A stretch of 64,000 nt of DNA from Marinobacter panjinensis (lineage in GTDB: Bacteria; Pseudomonadota; Gammaproteobacteria; Pseudomonadales; Oleiphilaceae), in contig NZ_SZYH01000003.1 in the NCBI RefSeq assembly GCF_005298175.1, positions 1 to 64,000 of the forward strand, read 5' to 3'. Within the stretch, counting starts at the first letter, position 1; each line of letters starts with the position of its first letter. The notes under the pieces are model-generated. The model saw nothing but the letters and a program-made list of their open reading frames with translations, ran no database searches and was not told the DNA's origin. This document shows positions 20,044 through 28,413 of the stretch, in pieces. The position numbers were made by a program, and so were the translations under genes.

Positions 20044-20408
20044 CTCACTTCTCCCTCACCACGTGGCGCCCAGAAGTTAACCTCAAATACCATTTTGTTT
20101 TTATCATCAAACATAATGGTGCCCGAACGACCACTTACCCTCTGGTAGTCGTCTGCTGACAAACTCCTGCGGCCCTCACTAATAACGATATCCCTCGCTG
20201 GCAGATAAGACTGTTGCGTACAGAGTTCGCATCCTTCAACTCGCACCCCCAAAAGGCTGTTGCCCGAGTCGAGGGTAAGATGAACTTCGCTTGCCTCATA
20301 TCCCTGAATAGTACTTTCAGATTCGCTCTGCGCTGAGGCGCTCGCAACTGCAATCATGGTCGTGATAACCACCAACCATGTACTCTGAATCATTTTGAAC
20401 CGTTTCAT
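20040..20408 (-). CDS. Unknown small exported protein of the minor-pilin operon
   Basis: I do not recognise the family. 122 aa with a signal peptide (MKRFKMIQSTW, hydrophobic core, cleavage after ASA-Q), so periplasmic or surface-exposed. The mature part has one CELC (CxxC) pair, otherwise mostly beta-prone sequence with Ser/Gly. It lies between pilX and pilY1, and its TGA overlaps the pilY1 ATG, so the two are translationally coupled. P. aeruginosa has a small gene, pilY2, but between pilY1 and pilE; this one is in a different place and no similarity is evident by eye. A role in PilY1 folding, disulfide formation or export is inference. Confidence 0.8.
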   Translation of the reverse strand: MKRFKMIQSTWLVVITTMIAVASASAQSESESTIQGYEASEVHLTLDSGNSLLGVRVEGCELCTQQSYLPARDIVISEGRRSLSADDYQRVSGRSGTIMFDDKNKMVFEVNFWAPRGEGEVR

Positions 20409-20434
20409 ATCCGCCCCCTTCGAGCTCGCTGAAC

Positions 20435-20908
20435 TCAGTAGTATTCAATGCCTTTATAGATCGTTGTTCCTGCACCGGAACCTGCCATTGTGGCAGTGCC
20501 CTTCAGTTCGTAACGATAACCCTTGAGCATCGGGGAACTCTCATTGGCATCCATAGAGCTTCCGCTGGTAATAATCACCTCGCCAAGGTACCTGGCCTGG
20601 TGTGTGCCGGTAATGCCATTTGCGGAATCAAGCGTGTAACTCACGACACCACTTTTCTCATCCGCGGCCTTCATTGAATCCCTTAGCAAGGAGAGGTCAT
20701 TACTATAAAGTTGTTCAAGTAGTGCCCAGACGCTACTCTCGGCGCCCTGGAACGCCCGGTTCGAATTCTGCGCGTTTGCTGCCATTCTTTCCTGCATGGT
20801 AGAAGTGTTCATTCCTGCCACGCCCATAAGAGTGAGCACCAGCAAAAGCACAAGGCTGATGACCAGTACGGCCCCCTCTTGTCGCTTCTTGATTTTGAAG
20901 TCTTTCAT
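20435..20908 (-). CDS. pilX: Minor pilin PilX
   Basis: Begins KIKKRQEGAVLVISLVLLLV, a prepilin-like helix preceded by Gly and lacking Glu5 (Ala-Val-Leu-Val-Ile), as in PilX proteins. It is followed by the PilX family motif MNTSTMQERMAANAQNSNRAFQ and A-E-S-S-V. 157 aa. In P. aeruginosa PilX, PilV, PilW, FimU and PilE form a priming complex with PilY1. It lies 37 nt after pilW in the operon. Confidence 0.9.
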   Translation of the reverse strand: MKDFKIKKRQEGAVLVISLVLLLVLTLMGVAGMNTSTMQERMAANAQNSNRAFQGAESSVWALLEQLYSNDLSLLRDSMKAADEKSGVVSYTLDSANGITGTHQARYLGEVIITSGSSMDANESSPMLKGYRYELKGTATMAGSGAGTTIYKGIEYY

Positions 20909-20945
20909 AACAATAACCCGCTCTTTACTGGATATAAGCCTGTGG

Positions 20946-22052
20946 TTAGTCCCGGTTTCTCAAGGTCACGGTCGCGATAAAACTTCTACGCAATCGGCGA
21001 TCTTCGGGATGTTTCACTGCGCCGGCGCCGGATGCAGCTGTAATCAGCTCTCCCGGCAAGTCGTAACTGGCCTGATCGTTGTCATTTCTGACCCTTTCGG
21101 TATCGCTGACCAGTAAGCCGATACGGGCAGCCACTACTCGGGTCAAATCAAGGCTTGCGTCATCTGCAGTTGCATAGCGGAAACTGTTGCTGGGGAGCTT
21201 TTCGCCTAGCTCTGCCTGGAGGCTCTCTACACCTTCCACCAATTCATCGATCTGGAAGTCGGGTGTGGCAGAGTTAAGCAGGTTATCCCTGGCTCGATAG
21301 AGGGCATAAATATCGTTCCCGAGACTGTCGTCGCGTCCCGTGTCGGCGACGTAGTAGATTGTTGACGAAAACCTCATCACCCGAGCGTTCTCATTGTAGG
21401 CCTGACTGAGATTGTTGCCTGAGTTAACATTGCTGGCATGGGCCCAGGTATCACTACTCGGTTTACTGGAAATACGGAACAGATCCGCGCTCTCGCAGTC
21501 GGAAATCAGAACCATGTCGTTCTGTGAAAACTGATTGACTTCCGCTCCACCGACCTGAATATTGGCATTGGTATTATCCATGTTCCCGGTAATATCAACA
21601 TTCGCCATTTCGCCCCGCTGTATCGCGATCACATCACTGCCAACACGGGCATTGGCTTCAATAGAAAGGCCATCAAACTCCGTTCCGTCGGCCCAATTTG
21701 CCCCCGTCACTTCCCAGACACGAAGGGTAGTGGAAAAAAAATCATTCGTAGGTGGATTATCCGCGATCACATTCATGGTCACATCGTCCGGATCAGCACA
21801 GCCCTGAAAGCCAACCATACGAAGGTCCCTTGCCAGGATATCCACGCCAATACGGGCCGACTCCTGGATTCTTGCCAGAGACGTACTCAGGCGAGAGGTC
21901 TGACTGGAATCCATGTACACCGTAAAAATGCCCAGGATCAGGATTGCGCTGAGCGCCAACGCAACTAGAAGCTCAACCAGCGACAAGCCTTTCTGAACTG
22001 CCATATCCCGAGAATTAAAGGAATCTGTCTCAAAGCTCATAATGTCCCTCAT
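20946..22052 (-). CDS. pilW: Minor pilin PilW
   Basis: A long leader (22 residues, ending QKG) is followed by LSLVELLVALALSAILILGIF, the processed helix with Glu5. The family motif LARIQESARIGVDILARDLRMVGFQGC follows. 368 aa, larger than most minor pilins and typical for PilW. The ATG at 22052 overlaps the pilV TGA (ATGA), which supports the long leader; an in-frame ATG at 22040 would also fit. Confidence 0.9.
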   Translation of the reverse strand: MRDIMSFETDSFNSRDMAVQKGLSLVELLVALALSAILILGIFTVYMDSSQTSRLSTSLARIQESARIGVDILARDLRMVGFQGCADPDDVTMNVIADNPPTNDFFSTTLRVWEVTGANWADGTEFDGLSIEANARVGSDVIAIQRGEMANVDITGNMDNTNANIQVGGAEVNQFSQNDMVLISDCESADLFRISSKPSSDTWAHASNVNSGNNLSQAYNENARVMRFSSTIYYVADTGRDDSLGNDIYALYRARDNLLNSATPDFQIDELVEGVESLQAELGEKLPSNSFRYATADDASLDLTRVVAARIGLLVSDTERVRNDNDQASYDLPGELITAASGAGAVKHPEDRRLRRSFIATVTLRNRD

Positions 22053-22597
22053 AGCGAAAAGCTCAGTTCAAAGACATTGTCGTCCGTAACACTCTCGCCC
22101 GCATCACCGTCGCGCCTGTTTTCATCCCAGGAGATGCGAATGGTAAATATATCGTCGGTGGCGTCGTGGGTTATGGTTCCCACGCCACCAGGCAACAAAG
22201 TCATTCCCGAACCCGCTCCCTGAATTTGGCGAGTCCACTGCACCTTATCAACCGTTGCCTGCTGCTCTGGCGTGCAGCCATTAGCAGTTGAAGCGCAGGC
22301 TGGTATCGTTGTGGATGCGTTAGCGGTGGAGAATCCGTCGTACTCCCCCCCATCTTCGGCCTCTTCACGGTTTGCGCGCATCCTGTCCGCCATGTCATAG
22401 GCAAGGATACTGGCCTGGGTGCGAAGGTAGGCACCCTGATTGTTTCGCATGCCATCGACCATCAGTCCGGCGAGGCCCAAAAGCCCTACCGCAAGAATGA
22501 AAAGCGTTACGAGAATCTCGATGAGCGTGAAGCCCCCTGAGCGACTGCCCGGGCTCGTCGCGGATTTGGTTGAATCTGGAATGCGGTTTGTTTTCAT
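22049..22597 (-). CDS. pilV: Minor pilin PilV
   Basis: Leader ending RSGG, then FTLIEILVTLFILAVGLLGLAGL with Glu5, followed by the PilV signature (YDMADRMRANREEA). 182 aa. Two internal Cys (PACASTANGC) may form a disulfide. It lies between fimU (41 nt gap) and pilW (4 nt overlap). Confidence 0.9.
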   Translation of the reverse strand: MKTNRIPDSTKSATSPGSRSGGFTLIEILVTLFILAVGLLGLAGLMVDGMRNNQGAYLRTQASILAYDMADRMRANREEAEDGGEYDGFSTANASTTIPACASTANGCTPEQQATVDKVQWTRQIQGAGSGMTLLPGGVGTITHDATDDIFTIRISWDENRRDGDAGESVTDDNVFELSFSL

Positions 22598-22638
22598 CTT
22601 TTATTCCCAAGCATAACTGACAGGTAACCGAACTGGAC

Positions 22639-23244
22639 TCACGGGCAAGAAATATTGGTGCCGCCATGGTCATTTAGCACGCCGTCATTATCACTATCGC
22701 GGGCGAGACGAGTTTGGCCTGATACGCTTACAACGATGGCTTTTGCTTCCTCTGCCCCTCTGGAATCACAAATACTGATGGTGCCCACCGGCGAGGCACC
22801 CAGGCTTTCCGGCACTGGGTAGCCATTGCCCGCAAACTGGATGTAAGTGCCACCAGAACTGGACAGGCCTGAAACCCTGAGGGTGTTGCCTCCAGCCAGC
22901 CCCTGAAAGACTCGCAGGATTTCATCACCGTCACCGGCATCCAGTGTTCTATCGCCGTCAGCATCGCGCATGACTAACCAGCCATCCTCCCAGGCTGCGG
23001 AATTAGCACAGGAGCTGCCGTCGGTGGAGGGACAAACCGTGATGGTTGCATCCGGTAATTTCGAGGCTTCACTGCGGGCATAGCTGATCAGGCTCGTTGC
23101 TTCGTTAACCTGAGAGATGATCCGGTTATTCATAACCATTGTCTGAAAGGACGGAATCGCAAACCCTATCACTACGGCCAGAATGACTACTGTCAGCAAT
23201 AATTCAACCAGCGTAAAACCCCGGTTACTTCGCGCCAATGTCAT
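22639..23244 (-). CDS. fimU: GspH/FimU-family minor pilin, first gene of the operon
   Basis: Leader SNRG then FTLVELLLTVVILAVVIGFAIPSF (Glu5 present), followed by a GspH-type domain with paired Cys (TVCPSTDGSSCANS; ISICDSRG; NISCP). 201 aa. Paralogue of the gene at 16063-16620. It leads fimU-pilV-pilW-pilX-unknown-pilY1-pilE on the minus strand. A near-palindrome at 23270-23288 lies immediately upstream. In P. aeruginosa this operon is activated by AlgR and Vfr; no such site could be identified here with confidence. Confidence 0.87.
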   Translation of the reverse strand: MTLARSNRGFTLVELLLTVVILAVVIGFAIPSFQTMVMNNRIISQVNEATSLISYARSEASKLPDATITVCPSTDGSSCANSAAWEDGWLVMRDADGDRTLDAGDGDEILRVFQGLAGGNTLRVSGLSSSGGTYIQFAGNGYPVPESLGASPVGTISICDSRGAEEAKAIVVSVSGQTRLARDSDNDGVLNDHGGTNISCP

Positions 23245-23269
23245 AAAATCTTCCTGTTTTTGTACACGC

Positions 23270-23288
23270 TGACATTACTGTAGTGTCA
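23270..23288. promoter_or_regulatory. 19 bp near-palindrome upstream of fimU
   Basis: TGACATTACTGTAGTGTCA is a near-perfect 19 bp palindrome (TGACA/TGTCA ends, TAC-GTA inside) about 26 nt upstream of the fimU start, so it may be an operator of the minor-pilin operon. A further TTGACA follows at about 23291. No regulator was matched. Confidence 0.5.
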
Positions 23289-23421
23289 TGTTGACATCCA
23301 CAGCATTTCGATAAGCGGCTTTAACGAAAAGATAAACGGTAGAAAACGATGGGATTATGAGAGGTTAATCACAATGAAGCAGGTTGAAGTAGAGGAAGCT
23401 GCGGTGCGCAACGAGTGCCCG

Positions 23422-24375
23422 TCACGACACCTCTACCACATCAATCCGCAACTCCCGGGGCATTGAGAACACAATATTCTCCTCACGGCCAGACACTTCC
23501 TCCGGCATATCACCTCCGAGATCCCGCAGCCTGGCAATCACATCATTCACCAGCACTTCCGGCGCTGAGGCGCCAGCGGTCACACCGACAGAGGTTTTAC
23601 CCGCCAGCCATTGCGGGTCAATCTGCGAGGCTTCGTCGATCAGGTAAGCCGGAGTGCCCATGCGCTCGGCCAGTTCCCGCAAACGGTTGGAGTTGGAGCT
23701 GTTCGGGGAGCCCACCACCAGCATCAGGTCGCAGTCGCCTGCAAGCTGTTTCACCGCGTCCTGGCGGTTCTGGGTGGCGTAGCAGATGTCGTCCTTGCGG
23801 GGGCCCTGGATTTCAGGGAACTTCTCTCTGAGGGCATCAATAACCCGGGCAGTGTCATCCATGGAAAGCGTGGTCTGGGTAACGTACGACAGCTTCGATG
23901 GGTCCTTTACTACCAGTCCGGCAACATCCTTCTCATCTTCCACGAGATAGATTTCACCGCCGTTGCCATGATCATACTGCCCCATGGTTCCTTCCACTTC
24001 GGGGTGTCCATGGTGTCCGATCAAAATACATTCACGCCCGTCACGGCTGTACTTCATCACCTCAAGGTGCACCTTGGTGACCAGCGGACAGGTGGCATCG
24101 AATACCTTCAGACCACGGCGTGCCGCTTCCTTCTGCACCGCCTGGGACACGCCGTGAGCGCTGAATATCACCAGTTTATCGTCCGGCACCTCTTCCAGCT
24201 CGTCCACAAAAACAGCGCCACGATTACGCAGGTTATCCACCACAAACTTGTTATGCACAACCTCATGACGCACGTAGATTGGCGCACCAAACACATCCAG
24301 GGCACGGTTCACAATTTCAATTGCGCGGTCTACGCCAGCACAAAAGCCACGAGGGTTAGCGAGTCGGATTTGCAT
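23422..24375 (-). CDS. ispH: 4-hydroxy-3-methylbut-2-enyl diphosphate reductase
   Basis: Last step of the MEP isoprenoid pathway, giving IPP and DMAPP. It is a [4Fe-4S] enzyme with Cys ligands at ANPRGFCAGV (residue 12), VFDATCPLVTK (~96) and a later Cys (~196, RKDDICYATQ), and TCPLVTKVH plus IGHHGHPEVEGT are seen. 317 aa. I chose the ATG at 24375 (MQIRLAN), the conserved start. An element of the palindromic repeat family lies between it and fkpB. Confidence 0.96.
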   Translation of the reverse strand: MQIRLANPRGFCAGVDRAIEIVNRALDVFGAPIYVRHEVVHNKFVVDNLRNRGAVFVDELEEVPDDKLVIFSAHGVSQAVQKEAARRGLKVFDATCPLVTKVHLEVMKYSRDGRECILIGHHGHPEVEGTMGQYDHGNGGEIYLVEDEKDVAGLVVKDPSKLSYVTQTTLSMDDTARVIDALREKFPEIQGPRKDDICYATQNRQDAVKQLAGDCDLMLVVGSPNSSNSNRLRELAERMGTPAYLIDEASQIDPQWLAGKTSVGVTAGASAPEVLVNDVIARLRDLGGDMPEEVSGREENIVFSMPRELRIDVVEVS

Positions 24376-24410
24376 AGAATTGCCCTGAAATATCAAACAA
24401 GTTTGCGAAA

Positions 24411-24514
24411 GCCTGCGGGAAGAGCCGTCCCGGGATCGTCAAAAACATGGATGTTTTTGTCGAGCGTACAAGGACGTATTCACAGCGTATCCCGGGACGG
24501 CTCTTCCCGCAGGC
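24411..24514 (+). repeat. Palindromic repeat element A (subfamily I)
   Basis: Two perfectly complementary 26 bp arms (24411-24436 and 24489-24514) flank a 52 nt core. The core has two small hairpins with six-base loops ATGGAT (stem CAAAAAC/GTTTTTG) and AAGGAC (stem TAC/GTA). It lies between fkpB and ispH, with its GGA loops on the strand opposite to the operon. See the repeat-family finding. Confidence 0.9.
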
Positions 24515-24548
24515 TGACAAGCACTCAAGCTGCCAGGCCAAGATACGA

Positions 24549-25001
24549 TTAATGGGCCTGACCAACAGGCTCCACATCAATAATTTCCACTTCAAACGTC
24601 AGTGTACGCCCCGCCAGAGGGTGATTAAAGTCCACCTCAACCTGATCTCCCTCCACGCGACTTACCACACCCGGAAGCTCGCTCTGGCGCGCATCCGCGA
24701 AGGAAATCATCACGCCTTTCTCCAGTACCATATCGGCACTGAATTCGCTGCGCTTGAAGGTCTGCACGTTGTTGGGGTTATGCTGCCCGAAGGCCTTCTC
24801 TGGCGGAACTTCATAGCTGTTCCGTTCTCCCGCCTTCATGCCCATCAGATAGGCCTCGAAATTCTCCGGCAGGTTGTCGTCACCGATTTCCAGGGTCGCC
24901 GGCTCTTTCTCGAAGGTAGAGTCGATGATTTCACCGTCACTGAATTTCAGCGCAAAATGAAGAGTGACTCGGGTGCCCTGGTCTATGGGAAGTTCTTTCA
25001 T
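24549..25001 (-). CDS. fkpB: FKBP-type peptidyl-prolyl isomerase FkpB (SlpA)
   Basis: Cytoplasmic SlyD-like FKBP that catalyses prolyl isomerisation and assists folding. The FKBP domain is split by an inserted IF-type flap domain (residues ~65-125; FGQHNPNNVQTFKRSEF), as in SlpA. 150 aa. There is no His-rich C-terminus, which excludes SlyD. lspA-fkpB-ispH order is conserved in gammaproteobacteria. Confidence 0.92.
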   Translation of the reverse strand: MKELPIDQGTRVTLHFALKFSDGEIIDSTFEKEPATLEIGDDNLPENFEAYLMGMKAGERNSYEVPPEKAFGQHNPNNVQTFKRSEFSADMVLEKGVMISFADARQSELPGVVSRVEGDQVEVDFNHPLAGRTLTFEVEIIDVEPVGQAH

Positions 25002-25026
25002 TGGCAGCTATCGCTCCTGTCTTCCT

Positions 25027-25533
25027 TCACTCCGGGTCGCCATCGGATTCCCGGGGTTTGCGGAAAATGTCGAGAATCATCATGCCGGCACCAATGGTGA
25101 TGGCGGTGTCGGCAATATTAAAGGCGGGGAAATGGTAGTCATTCCAGTAAAAATGCAGAAAATCCACCACATAACCATGGACAACCCGGTCATACACGTT
25201 GCCCAGGGCACCGCCAAGGATTAATACGATGGCAATGGCAGACCAGGTTTCATGGCGACGCAGCGACTTGAGCCAGACCACCAGTACCACGCTCACCACC
25301 ATTGCCAGGGTGACAAAGAACCAGCGCTGCCAGCCAGCGGCGCCGGCCAGGAAGCTGAACGCCGCGCCGGTATTGTGCAGCAGCGTCAGGTTGAACATCG
25401 GCATAACCGGCACCGGATGGCCATAGGTCAGCATCGCGGTTGCCATGGCCTTGGTGCCAAGGTCCAGCACGATGACCAACACGGCCAGCCAGAGCCAGCG
25501 TAGCTTGGAACCGGTTATTTCCGTGTCGCTCAT
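25027..25533 (-). CDS. lspA: Lipoprotein signal peptidase
   Basis: Membrane aspartic protease (signal peptidase II) that cuts prolipoproteins such as BamD after diacylglycerol transfer. Four membrane segments and both catalytic Asp motifs are visible: GGALGNVYDRVVHGYVVDF and FNIADTAITIGAG. 168 aa. The ATG at 25533 (MSDTEITG) starts 26 nt after ileS ends; a long upstream extension would lie inside ileS and is not supported. Confidence 0.95.
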   Translation of the reverse strand: MSDTEITGSKLRWLWLAVLVIVLDLGTKAMATAMLTYGHPVPVMPMFNLTLLHNTGAAFSFLAGAAGWQRWFFVTLAMVVSVVLVVWLKSLRRHETWSAIAIVLILGGALGNVYDRVVHGYVVDFLHFYWNDYHFPAFNIADTAITIGAGMMILDIFRKPRESDGDPE

Positions 25534-25558
25534 TACGCTTTCCACAGTCTGGCTTCCA

Positions 25559-28378
25559 TCAGGCAAAGGACCGGGACTCACCCTGCCCTTCCACGTTGGT
25601 GACGCAGCGACCACAGAGATCGCTGTATTGCTCGCTCTGGCCAACGTCCGCGCGATGGTGCCAGCAACGCTCGCACTTGGCATGGCTGGCAGGGACCACT
25701 TCCACCAACAACCCTTCATGGGAAGTCTGTTCGGCATCACCAGCCTCGGACACCGGCTTCACCGTAGCCTCAGAAGTGATGAGCACAAAGCGAAGCTCTT
25801 CACCCAGATAGTTCAGGTCCTGTGCCAGGTCGCCTTCGCAGTAAAGCGTCACTTCCGCGCTCAGGGAACCTTTGATTTCACCACGACCACGAGACTCTTC
25901 GAGGCATTTGTTCACCGCCTCCTTTACGCTGTAGATCCGGCTCCAGTATTCGCGGCCAAGCTCTACGTTATCCGGCAGCGCTGTCAGGCCTTCATACCAG
26001 GTTTCATAAAACACGGTATCGCCACGCTTGCCAGGCAGGTGCTGCCAGATTTCATCTGCGGTGAAACTCAGGATAGGTGCGATCCAGCGCACCAGAGCTT
26101 CCGCCACATGATACAGGGCCGTCTGGCAGGAGCGGCGCTCGCGGCTATCGGCCTGGGTGGTGTACTGGCGGTCCTTGATGATGTCCAGATAGAAACCGCC
26201 CAGGGTGGCCTCGCAGAAGTTATACACCTTCTGGTAAATACGCAGGAAAGCGTAGTTCTCGTAGTCCTCCTGCAGTTCTTCCTGAAGCCGCAGGGCCTTG
26301 TCCACCATCCAGCGGTCCAGGGCTATCATGTCTTCCGGTACGACAGCGTGCTGCTCCGGATCGAAACCGGTGAGATTGCTGAGCAGGAAGCGGGCCGTGT
26401 TACGGATGCGGCGGTAGCCGTCCGCTGTCTGCTTGAGGATGTCCTTGGACACCGTCATCTCGCCGCTGTAGTCGGTGGCGGACACCCACAGGCGCAGAAT
26501 ATCGGCGCCCAGCTCATTCATCACTTCCTGGGGCGCGATCACGTTACCCAGGGACTTGGACATCTTGCGGCCCTTGCCATCAACGGTAAATCCGTGGGTC
26601 AGCACTTGCTTGAAAGGTGCCACGCCGTTCATCGCGATGGAGGTTTTCAGTGACGACTGGAACCAGCCCCGGTGCTGATCAGAGCCTTCCAGATAAAGAT
26701 CCGCCGGGAACTGGCCCAGCTCCGCGCGGGGACGCAGCACGGACTCGTGGGTAACCCCCGAATCAAACCACACGTCCAGGGTGTCCATGACCTTTTCGTA
26801 CTGGTCCGCGTCGCTGCCCAGGAAATCTGTAGTGTCGATGTCGTACCAGGCGTCGATGCCGCCCTTCTCGATTTCCTTCGCTACCGCTTCGATCAGGTTC
26901 TGGGTGTCCGGATGCAGCTCCTGGGTTTCCTTGTGGATAAACAGGGTGATCGGCACGCCCCAGGTGCGCTGGCGTGAAATGCACCAGTCCGGGGACTGCT
27001 TGAACATGGCCTCGATACGGTTCTGCCCCCAGCCAGGTACCCAGCGCACACCCTTGATGGCTTCCAGGGCGTCGTTACGAAGGTTTTCCTTTTCCATGCT
27101 GATGAACCACTGGGGCGTAGCGCGGTAGATCAGCGGTGTCTTGGTGCGCCAGCAATGGGGATAGCTGTGGCTGAACTTCTCGGCCCGTACCAGCTTGCCT
27201 TCGCGCTCCAGGGCAGAACATACCGGGTCGTCGGCCTTGTAGACGTGCACTCCGGCAAACTCACCGGCCGCCTGGGTATAGGTGCCATCGGCCTTGACCA
27301 GGCTGATGGTGCCAATGCCGTACGCCTTACCCACTTCAAAGTCTTCCACGCCATGATCAGGAGCGGTGTGCACCACACCGGTACCGGCGTCGGTAGACAC
27401 ATGATCGCCCAGAATAAGCGGAACCTGCTTATCGAAAACCGGGTGCTGCAGGGCCAGCTTGTCCAGCTTTTCGCCCATCACTGTCGCCAGCACTTCATAT
27501 TGTTCAACGCCCCAGCGGGCCATGATGCCGTCAACCATTTCTGCAGCCACAATCAGGCGCTCCGGACCGTTACCGGTGTCCGTCTGAACCAGCGCATATT
27601 CCAGCTCTGGATGGATAGACACCGCCTGGTTGGCAGGAATGGTCCAGGGGGTGGTGGTCCAGATCACTACCGAGACATCGCCCCGCCCGTTATTCGTGCT
27701 GAACAGGTCAAGCACCTTTTTCTGATCAACGGCGGTAAAGCGCACATCAATCTGCACCGAAACTTTGTCCTGATACTCCACTTCCGCCTCGGCCAGCGCA
27801 GACTGGCCAACCACGCTCCAGTAAACCGGCTTGAAACCGCGAACCAGATGCCCCTTGGCGACAATTTTACCCAGGGCGCGCACAATGCCCGCCTCTACTT
27901 TCGGGTCCATGGTCAGGTAGGGCTTTTCCCACTCACCCATGACACCCAGGCGGATAAAGTCGTCTTTCTGACCGGCAATCTGCTTGGTGGCATAGTCGCG
28001 ACAGGCCTGGCGAAAGGTCTTGTAGTCCACCTTTACTCCGGCCTTGCCGATTTCCTGCTCCACCTTGTGCTCGATAGGCAGACCATGGCAGTCCCAGCCC
28101 GGCACATACGGTGCGTCGTAGCCCATAAAGCTACGGGACTTGACGATCATGTCCTTGAGGATCTTGTTGACCGCATGACCGATATGAATGCTGCCGTTGG
28201 CGTAGGGAGGCCCATCGTGAAGGATGAACTTTTCCCGGCCTTCGCGCTGCTTACGCAGGGTGCCGTAAACGTCCAGGTCCTGCCAGCGTTTGAGCATGTC
28301 TGGCTCACGCTTGGCGAGGTTACCGCGCATAGGGAAGGCGGTTTCAGGCAGATTCAGAGTGTGCTTGTAGTCGCTCAT
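25559..28378 (-). CDS. ileS: Isoleucyl-tRNA synthetase
   Basis: Class I aminoacyl-tRNA synthetase. It has HIGH at residues 65-68, the CP1 editing domain, KMSKS (KGRKMSKSLGN, near 605), the anticodon-binding domain and a C-terminal zinc finger (CERCWHHRAD and LCGRC). 939 aa is the normal eubacterial type. Upstream is ribF, downstream lspA: the ribF-ileS-lspA-fkpB-ispH order is conserved across gammaproteobacteria. Confidence 0.98.
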   Translation of the reverse strand: MSDYKHTLNLPETAFPMRGNLAKREPDMLKRWQDLDVYGTLRKQREGREKFILHDGPPYANGSIHIGHAVNKILKDMIVKSRSFMGYDAPYVPGWDCHGLPIEHKVEQEIGKAGVKVDYKTFRQACRDYATKQIAGQKDDFIRLGVMGEWEKPYLTMDPKVEAGIVRALGKIVAKGHLVRGFKPVYWSVVGQSALAEAEVEYQDKVSVQIDVRFTAVDQKKVLDLFSTNNGRGDVSVVIWTTTPWTIPANQAVSIHPELEYALVQTDTGNGPERLIVAAEMVDGIMARWGVEQYEVLATVMGEKLDKLALQHPVFDKQVPLILGDHVSTDAGTGVVHTAPDHGVEDFEVGKAYGIGTISLVKADGTYTQAAGEFAGVHVYKADDPVCSALEREGKLVRAEKFSHSYPHCWRTKTPLIYRATPQWFISMEKENLRNDALEAIKGVRWVPGWGQNRIEAMFKQSPDWCISRQRTWGVPITLFIHKETQELHPDTQNLIEAVAKEIEKGGIDAWYDIDTTDFLGSDADQYEKVMDTLDVWFDSGVTHESVLRPRAELGQFPADLYLEGSDQHRGWFQSSLKTSIAMNGVAPFKQVLTHGFTVDGKGRKMSKSLGNVIAPQEVMNELGADILRLWVSATDYSGEMTVSKDILKQTADGYRRIRNTARFLLSNLTGFDPEQHAVVPEDMIALDRWMVDKALRLQEELQEDYENYAFLRIYQKVYNFCEATLGGFYLDIIKDRQYTTQADSRERRSCQTALYHVAEALVRWIAPILSFTADEIWQHLPGKRGDTVFYETWYEGLTALPDNVELGREYWSRIYSVKEAVNKCLEESRGRGEIKGSLSAEVTLYCEGDLAQDLNYLGEELRFVLITSEATVKPVSEAGDAEQTSHEGLLVEVVPASHAKCERCWHHRADVGQSEQYSDLCGRCVTNVEGQGESRSFA

Positions 28379-28413
28379 GGTAAAAGTGCGTAGCTCAGGT
28401 TGTTAAATGTCGG

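Noticed and set aside
23601..24552. Plus-strand frames opposite ispH and through repeat A
   Set aside because: Antisense to ispH; part is only the repeat element. No support.
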